Of a stretch of 64,000 nucleotides of DNA, positions 57,635 to 64,000 are shown one piece after another. The notes beneath the pieces were generated by a model, which saw nothing but the letters and a program-made list of their open reading frames with translations, was not told the DNA's origin and made no database searches. How positions within the stretch are numbered: the stretch's first letter is position 1; the number at the start of each line of letters is the position of its first letter. A program made the position numbers and the translations under genes. The stretch is from Cristatella mucedo (taxonomy: Eukaryota; Bryozoa; Phylactolaemata; Cristatellidae), in contig WPIO01000005.1 of NCBI GenBank assembly GCA_009760855.2, positions 4,696,001 through 4,760,000 of the forward strand. The letters are read 5' to 3'.

Positions 57635-58123
57635 ATGGGCAGCACGACGGCTTCCAGCGGCGAGCCTATAGTGGTACTCGGCTTTGCGATAGGAGCCTGC
57701 GACGAGGCGGAGGCGGCCGATAAGAGCGTCGCTGGGAAGGAAAGCACTCCTGAGAGCGACCTCTCGGCCGCGATGCCCAGTAGTGAGAGCGCCTTAGCGG
57801 CAGAAGGCTTCCACACGAGTGTCGCGGTGCCGAGGGCAGAGGAGCACAACCACGAGAGCACCTCGGCGGTGTTTAACTTCGCGAGCACCGTGGCCCTATC
57901 AATGTGCCGGAGTGTTCTTCACGTTGCCGGATCAGCCGGTGTTGAACGCCTAAGACCGGCAATCGGAGCTCAAATAAAAGTGACCTGCGGGAACCGCATG
58001 GCCGGGGGAGCAGTGTCCCGGCTTTGCCTAAAAGTGGGCAGCATGTATTACTGGCTCCTCTTGGGCTGCAGAGCTGATATGTACCACCTGCGAGTGCTGT
58101 CACGTAGCCTGCACTCCAGTTAA
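57635..58123 (+). CDS. Hypothetical 162-residue open frame
   Basis: Real ATG at 57635; reads MGSTTASSGEPIVVLGFAIG, an acidic Ser/Ala-rich middle (KSVAGKESTPESDLSAAMPS) and a Cys-containing end (YYWLLLGCRADMYHLRVLS), stopping near 58121-58123. A 124-codon minus-strand frame (57888-57514) overlaps it with hydrophobic Leu/Ala-rich content. Neither has a paralogue here. Position between two H repeats suggests insertion or capture. Not recognised. Confidence 0.25.
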   Translation: MGSTTASSGEPIVVLGFAIGACDEAEAADKSVAGKESTPESDLSAAMPSSESALAAEGFHTSVAVPRAEEHNHESTSAVFNFASTVALSMCRSVLHVAGSAGVERLRPAIGAQIKVTCGNRMAGGAVSRLCLKVGSMYYWLLLGCRADMYHLRVLSRSLHSS

Positions 58124-58339
58124 GCCGGTCGGAAGCCGTCAATATCAATAATAAGCAGCCGATAGAGCACGAACGACGGACTGCAGGGCAGGGCAGCAGT
58201 TTTGGCTTAGGGTTACCGTCGGAGCAGAAAGTAGAGAAGTGCCTGGGGAACCGATGGCTACATTGTCCAATCGCGAAGGCCTCCCACTATCCAGCCATAT
58301 ATGGCAGGACTATGCCACTTAGTTTCTATGGTGGAAGTG

Positions 58340-58920
58340 GATGCTGTGTGGGCTCGCTATTGTAATTAGTACAGCAGCCTCGGCCATCAACGTATGCCCC
58401 ACCTACGCTTGTGGTTTCTGCAATTGACTCACTGCAGCACTTGGCCTTTATGTATGCTTGTGGCCCACCTCAGATGCACTTCCTTATTGATAAATAATAA
58501 ATAAATGAATACTAGCTGATTGAACAGCATCTCCTTGTAAGGCGACAGAAGACCCGTGACGGCTATCACGACTGCCAGCACTAGCGATAAAGGAGCACCC
58601 ACCTCAGGTATCTCACCCATGGCCTCGGTGCCGAGGTCGTGAAAAGCAACCGCCTCACCTAGTGAGCAAGTACGGCTCATCGAATATCTGTGGTGAGTCA
58701 GCTAGCTCGTATTGGTACCCGCTGAGGGAATAAAGATCGAGAATCGTTCACCTCTCACGCCCGCTCTGTGTCTCAAAGAGACTCCACAATAACAGCCGCC
58801 GCCAGAGACACTGCCATACAACGCCCCCATGTACTCCAGTTAGCATATTCTGTGCATGCTTGTTAATTTAATTACCGCCACATTTTTCACCAACCATCAC
58901 TTGTTCCACATAAAGCTGTA
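58340..58920. repeat. Dispersed repeat H, copy 3, interrupted
   Basis: H sequence runs to about 58488 (CACCTCAGATGCACTTCC) and resumes at about 58685 (ATCTGTGGTGAGTCAGC). The roughly 195 bases between are absent from copies 1 and 2. The piece has an AATAAATAAATGAA stretch near its left end and on the minus strand reads PLSLVLAVVIAVTGLLS. No clear target duplication is visible. Confidence 0.5.
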
Positions 58921-58929
58921 CATCGACAT

Positions 58930-59715
58930 CCAACCGTGTTGCTTGTATACCCCATAGTTCTTATACTCCAGTCGACCACAATAGAATGACAATAATAATA
59001 TATGACATAATGTGATTAAGAGATGATACAACGTTTGTTATCAACTATTGATCAAACGAACTGTAGGAAGCACAGCTAAAACTTCGAGTAAGCCGTTCCA
59101 TCACATATAGGGTTACCAACGACAGTTGACCATTTATGATATCTATAAAGTCCTTGCCTTGATAGCAATTCCACGCTGTTAACTAAGAGCTGGATATTTC
59201 TCAGCTCCGAGCAGATTACTGTACACAGAATACAATAGAAAGTGCATTTGACTAGCCACCTTTGTAGAATTTGCCTCGTATATGGCGGTCTAAACCTTCG
59301 ATTATGCCATATACGAATGCCAGTTATCACACTTAAAGAACCCCAAAAACGTTTTTGTAGTGTATTTATTTGACTAATTTAGTATGTGAGAGATTCACAA
59401 TCGTCTGTCTAAACGGAGCTCTTTCTGAAAGGCTATCATGACTGTACAGTTACTGCAACCGTCAAAACTGTTAAGTCACGGATGACTGAATATAGTATAC
59501 AGAAACGAAAAGGCATCAGCTAAAGGTCGATACTTCTGTAGAGATCTATAGGATTTCTAAATTTTGATTTCAGCCTGATAGCATGCTTTTCTGTAAAAAC
59601 ATTTAGGCAGTCTACATCACCCAGCAGTCATTTCACGTGCGAGATTGGCAGTATCAATGGGGTGGGGCTGTCAACTCGCCTTTAGGTCAAAACAGCCTAG
59701 CCAGTGCTTTATGAT
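58930..59715. other. AT-rich spacer
   Basis: No family exon, LINE motif or microsatellite seen. A minus-strand frame at 59330-59076 contains QLLVNSVELLSRQGLYRYH, but I find nothing else to support it. Confidence 0.4.
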
Positions 59716-59800
59716 AATAATATTAATAACAATACAATTGATAAAGCGCTTTCAAAGAACTCAAACTATTTATAGGCGCTTTAAAATTGCTGCAAAGAAG
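59715..59800 (-). mobile_element. LINE 3' tail, minus orientation
   Basis: TAATAATATTAATAAC tail followed by ATAAAGCGC ... GGCGCTTTA on the plus strand, i.e. the reversed hairpin; the loop has drifted (AAGAACTCAAACTATTTA). Only the tail and a few bases of the 3' untranslated part are recognisable. Confidence 0.6.
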
Positions 59801-59999
59801 GCACGGTCAAATCAGATTCGTATGTTCACTTATTACAATTCGAGATACGTGTTGATTCGGATGTAAATGACTGGCCTGCGGAAATTACCATTCAAGCGGT
59901 GACGTGGTGCGATAGCTTACTTGGAAGCCACAGACGAGTTCCTGAAGCTATAGCAGTGCTCGACTGCCTTCTAGCCTTTCTTTTACCATGACTTTCGAT

Positions 60000-60335
60000 T
60001 AAAGCGAAACTAGAAAGTCTAGAGCTTACGGCACCAGGAAGGTTTGCATCCAGGTCAGCCGCTGTGGCCGTACAGAATTGGATCAGCTGAGGCTTGCCAC
60101 CAACGAATCAAGCAGTTTGTTGCATTCCTAGATTGAGGCTACCTGCGACCGAGTCGTCCAAACAGCTGACGCCGGTCAGAAGGTTGAAAAGTTCACTGCA
60201 ATTTTGAAGTTCAGCAATCCTTCATCGACTACGAACCTTTCGGAGAGAGTCGCTTTACGGCATCGATAGCAGATGGCCGAGTCAGCTTGGCTCTTGCCTT
60301 TGGCATCACAAGTTCAGCAAGCAGGAGAGAAAGCT
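60000..60335. repeat. Dispersed repeat K, partial copy 3
   Basis: Matches the right-hand half of K (GCACC..GGAAGG, CCTGCGACCGAGTCGTCC, GGCATCACAAGTTCAGCAAGC against GGCATCACCGGCTTTGTAAGC). More diverged than copies 1 and 2. Confidence 0.45.
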
Positions 60336-60399
60336 GAGCGATAGGGGCGATGAGAACTGGATACAAGGTGTCGCTTGTCTGAAGGCGGGTCGCGTCAGA

Positions 60400-61250
60400 T
60401 GAAATGGACTGTGCATGCATCTCTCGCGGTACATATGCACGAAATCAAGGTGTCCTCTTTCAAAGTGACCTTTCACTTGACGACCCCACCAGGTCCACAG
60501 CCAAGTCAGCTTACTTTAAGCTTCATCCGATAGGTGAGATTCGGGCTTTCTTATGCAGGGATACTATATCTAAATTGGTTTCATGCATTTCTTTCATCCC
60601 TTCTCGACGCCTGTACTGATGGTGTCAAACACGGCAGCTCAAACTTGTCTGTCGCGAGCTCCTCTTACGAACCACATCCCACCACTTCTAGCCAACCTGC
60701 ACCAGCTCTAGTTCAAGAAGAGTGTGGCCTTAAAAGTTCGGTCACTGCTTTAAGATACCTCTCAGGCTTCACCTGGCTCAAGAATCCAGGTTATCAGATT
60801 TACCTACTCTCTAGGCAACGCGTCACACGCCTACTTTTCAGAATTAAACGCTTTAGCTACGCATCGTGCTAACCTAAAATCTTTTTAAGACCTGTCTTTC
60901 GTTCATATGCTTCCAAAGCGTGAAACCTCTGCCGACTAACTTCATGAAATCCCCTTACTTGATGACATTTAAAAATGAAGCCAACACCGCATCTGTTTAT
61001 ACCTGTACTTAGTGAGTTGTAATTCCTGATTCTTGTAATTCGACTTTTGTTTGCTTGGGCACGCTTACATAGTGCAAGCTGCCACTAACAATATTTGAAT
61101 GCTGACCCTGTGCATGTAACCTCTAACAATGTTATGCTTGTAGACGTTGAGCATTTACTACTAAAATTCAATCGTGCTTCCTTTACAAGATCCACAGAGT
61201 GCATAGAAAGAGATTAAGTTACCTGAGGACGCTCTGCAAATTTATTTTTA
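60400..61250 (+). mobile_element. LINE fragment, RT-distal region to 3' tail
   Basis: Words ARNQGVLFQSDLSLDDPTRS, AYFKLHPIGEIRAFLCRDTI near the left, then heavily decayed sequence, then AACAATGTTATGCTTG and the end GAGTGCATAGAAAGAGATTA with GAGGACGCTCTGC, a broken form of the hairpin. Stops are frequent. Confidence 0.65.
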
Positions 61251-61479
61251 TCGTTTGAAATTCCGCTTTTGATCCAGTTTGTGGGTATTCTTTCATGAAT
61301 TCATGTCAAGTAAGACTACCAGTTTATTGCAACTCACAAAGTGCCAGAAAATAAGCAGGCTGCTCTGTAGCTGTGAAGTGGCTTTAGCGGTGAAGCGGCT
61401 AGTACGCTAGCCGAGTCGCCGATGAACCCATCCCAACATTATCTCTCAGCAGTTCGAGCGACCACGTGCCTGCCGGTGG

Positions 61480-62380
61480 AGACAGACCTGCTATGTCCTC
61501 AGAGCAACCTGCACAAGCGCCGTGCTACAGCTAGCTGCCTCTTGACCTTTGACTAGGCGGGAAAGGGTGGCTAACCGAAGATCTGGCCGATAATGTTGGC
61601 AGCGTTTCACGACCCCGAAACGTACAGCGGCCGTCGCCGGGCAACTCTTCTCTGACGGTTTAGCCGGTGTCCGGTCTAAAGGTGCATCGAGCATCACACC
61701 GCTTTCTAGCTCAAACCGGTTAGGACAGACGCCAGCGGAATTCTTCGCGAACGACTTCGCGGGATTCGCCAGTTTGTCACGTCCTAGCTAACGCCATTAC
61801 GGTGCACCGCAGTCATCTCTGTGTTCGTGACGACGACGAAAGACGATCGAAGTGACACAACAGGTCGCTAAATGAACGTCTAACCGGCTGCAGTAAAGAG
61901 CCCAGGCGACCTATTCTCCACACCGGCCCTCGCACCATTCGGATATGTCGTATTTCCTACTTTATAGAGACCCGGGCTTTAACGGAAACTGAGTTTCGGC
62001 CGAAGGCTCTCTGCCGTGCCTGCGCTGTAGGCCACAGACGAGTGGCACGACGGCGTGCGACTCATCGGCCCAGCGAACAGTCGCCGCGTATGAGAGAGCC
62101 GGAAGTCTCTGAGGAATTTGTCGCTCGGGTGCAGCCACCGCTGGGGCGCTCGAGAGTCCTTCTAAAGCTGCGGCCAATGGGATCGTATCCGTTGGACTTA
62201 AGTATGACAGACATCCTTCTCCCGCCCTTGCCACCGCTGAGCTGCGACGGACTCGCTCGGACACGCCCATCAAGAGAGTGCACAACTTCCGACAGACCCT
62301 CAGAGCTCTACCGAAGCCGATTGTCGCGGCGCACGCACCTATGGACGCGGCTATCGTCAGCTTTGCCGAACCATCAGATC
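61480..62380 (-). other. F-like region upstream of U7
   Basis: Minus strand near 62240-62160 reads SVILKSNGYDPIGRSFRRTL, aligned to FDGCDLIGGNLIRTLERL at 34370-34440, with CTCGAGCGCC shared at DNA level. Further frames at 62285-61962 (HAVVPLVCGLQRRHGR) and 61697-61491 have no counterpart in the window. The position, divergent to the C module of U7, agrees with U4 and U5, though here an L2b fragment lies between them. Confidence 0.3.
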
Positions 62381-62399
62381 TGAGCAGATAGAGAGCGCC

Positions 62400-62975
62400 T
62401 TCTATTGATTCGTTAGAGACAGAACTGAGGAGCTAGTTAATTGAATAACTGGCAACTGTGGGAGACAGCTCCTGATCTTGGATAGGGACCGGACGTGATG
62501 GCTAGCTGTAGAAGCAGTCTCCTGAATAAAGCTTTTAAAATCTAGGCAGCTGTCAAAAACGACACCAAAATTTTGAGCACGTGGTAATGGTTGCACAATA
62601 GCATCACCTATTAGAAGAGCAAAGCCTTTTAATCCAGCCACTTGCTTAGGGTGTCCTGTGTGCAGCAGTTTGGTTTTATCATCATTCAGTTTCAGGAAGT
62701 TTTGAGACATTCAGGATCAAATATCAGCAAGGCAGCATTCATTTTCTCAGTTGCTGCAGCAGATTCCGACGGTTTGAATGACAAATACAGCTAAGTATCG
62801 TTAGCATACAAGCGATGTCCTATTCTATGGGCCTTAATCACTTTTCCCAGAGGTAATATATAAACGGAGAACAGAACGGGACCGCGTAAAGACCCTTTAG
62901 GGACTCCACAAGTTACGCTTCTCTCGTGTGAGGCCTGACCCCCACACGACACGGATTGAACGCGATCAGACATGT
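62400..62975 (-). mobile_element. L2b LINE fragment with RT core
   Basis: Minus strand: RSVTCGVPKGSLRGPVLFSV, YILPLGKVIKAHRIGHRLYA then NDT (catalytic box YAND rather than YADD), SQNFLKLNDDKTKLLHTGHP and FKSFIQETASTASHHVRSLS. The altered catalytic box and frameshifts make it inactive. It is the only L2b copy here that reaches the RT core. Confidence 0.7.
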
Positions 62976-63425
62976 ACGATTTAAATCACGCCAGTGCTTC
63001 GTCTACCAGGCAGATCGTTCTCCTTAATTGTTCAAGCAGAAAATCGTGACCAATTGGTTTCGAAGGCAGCAGTGAGATCAGGTAGAGCTAGGATAGTGAA
63101 ATTCCCGTCGTCGTCATTGCGTCGTTGGATTGGTCCAACACGTATATCATACCAGCCACAGTGGTGGCCACATTCTAGATCTCGTGATCACTAAAGATGT
63201 GTTCCCCACCGTCTTTGCGGTGGGCCCACTGACACTCTGAGATCATTTTTCGGTCTCGTTAACTGTTCCCCTTCTTTTGCTAACTAAATAAGGGTTTTTA
63301 ATGTATGGCTAACTTTAGGGGGACAAGAATATTCAATATAAAATCACGCTTAGCGCTGACCGCAGATTTTCAGTCGCATTCCACTTAATTACAGTGGATT
63401 GCTTCCGATCGCAGTAATTCGCTGC
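62976..63425. other. Spacer before U7
   Basis: No gene seen. The left 200 bases (minus strand KSYMSDRVQSV-type words and AAVRSGRARIVKF on plus) may still belong to the L2b element. Confidence 0.35.
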
Positions 63426-63429
63426 AACA

Positions 63430-64000
63430 GCTGCCGCTCAGCCATCCGTACTGCACGGTCAAGCGTCGCCGGCCGAGCTTGCACAGGCGTACAGCAGCTC
63501 CGTCCGCCATTGTCATAAATTCTTGGTGCCCAGTACGAACGCTAAGCGGCGATGCAGTGCAATCACTGTAACCGCACAAGTGCAATCGCTGTAACCAAGG
63601 GCCGCTCAGCAACCAAAAGCTCGCAACAGCACGTGCTATTTTGTTCTTTCTAAGCGATATCCGTGCATGGCCTGGGCGCAACTACAAATACTCGGGCTCA
63701 CTAGGCGGGTCAGTCTCGTCGGCTTTTTGCCGAAGCCTTCAGCTATCCGCCGTAGAAGACAAGGTATTAGACACGAGCGTTTATCTGTGCCGGTGGCAAC
63801 CTTGGCGGACTACCGAGGTCTGCAAGCTTACAAAGCCGCAGACTTGCAGAGGCACCGGGCGACTCCACGGCGCAGCTGCGTCGACGCCTCGTGAGCAGAG
63901 CGACAGACTCACGCTACGAGTTGCTGCAAGAGTTCGTCCTGCCGCTCTGGCAGCCCACAGCCTGACCACTGAGCAGCGTCTGGCGACCATGCAAGTCATC
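63430..64000 (+). CDS. Unit U7, beginning of module C (cut by the window edge)
   Basis: From about 63660 it matches U2 and U5 (CAACTACAAATACTCGGGC, TTTGCCGAAGCCTTCAG). The exon after GACTTGCAG at 63848 reads GDSTAQLRRRLVSRATDSRY, then ELLQEFVLPLWQPTA in one frame, open for 37 codons, the cleanest version of this segment in the window. The next acceptor, CTGAGCAG, precedes CGTCTGGCG at about 63978. Modules A and B should lie beyond 64000. Confidence 0.45.

Overview
This window is metazoan-type nuclear DNA. Coding segments are short exons bounded by GT-AG splice sites. AATAAA signals follow a conserved stop. Non-LTR retrotransposon fragments, two tRNA-derived SINEs, a solo LTR and very long GA/CT microsatellites fill the rest. 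An invertebrate animal is the best guess; I cannot name the species.

The central object is an unrecognised multigene family. Its unit runs, in transcriptional order: upstream module C (several exons ending in one that encodes a membrane-anchor-like helix), module A (an ATG exon with a second hydrophobic helix, then exons A2-A4) and module B (two terminal exons, stop, polyadenylation signal). I number the units U0 to U7. U0 (B only, 117-532, +), U1 (about 7217-3393, -), U2 (about 10270-14895, +), U3 (about 17170-20897, +), U4 (about 33370-29218, -), U5 (about 44180-50102, +, with an extra B copy at 50993-51420), U6 (about 52020-56701, +) and U7 (C only, from about 63660 to the window edge, +). 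Exon lengths repeat from unit to unit: A1 99, A2 95, A3 121, A4 167, B1 119 and B2 211 nt. The phases fit a chain C-anchor, A2, A3, A4, B1, B2, which predicts a membrane-anchored protein with an ectodomain of about 240 residues. No unit in the window is intact end to end. U2 is best preserved from A1 to the stop; U3 and U4 are pseudogenes; U5 and U6 are damaged in A4 and elsewhere. The A-B intron and the A leader divide the units into two subfamilies: U1, U3, U4, U6 against U0, U2, U5.

Upstream of several units lies a long GA/CT array. Beyond it, in U4, U5 and probably U7, is a divergently oriented set of exon-like segments (module F). A repeated DE block lies at 8411-9975, 37285-37740, 38355-40890 and 40893-43490; one copy carries an LTR insertion and another a retrotransposon insertion and a triplet-repeat expansion.

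The remainder is mostly repeats: CR1/L2-like LINE fragments (one family ending in a conserved hairpin plus an ATT-type tail, which is also the tail of the two SINEs), a second LINE family (L2b here), dispersed repeats G, H and K, and a decayed tandem array of roughly 180-bp units at 23440-25200. Stretches around 26600-28270, 28480-29200, 35650-36130 and 58930-59720 show nothing I can name.
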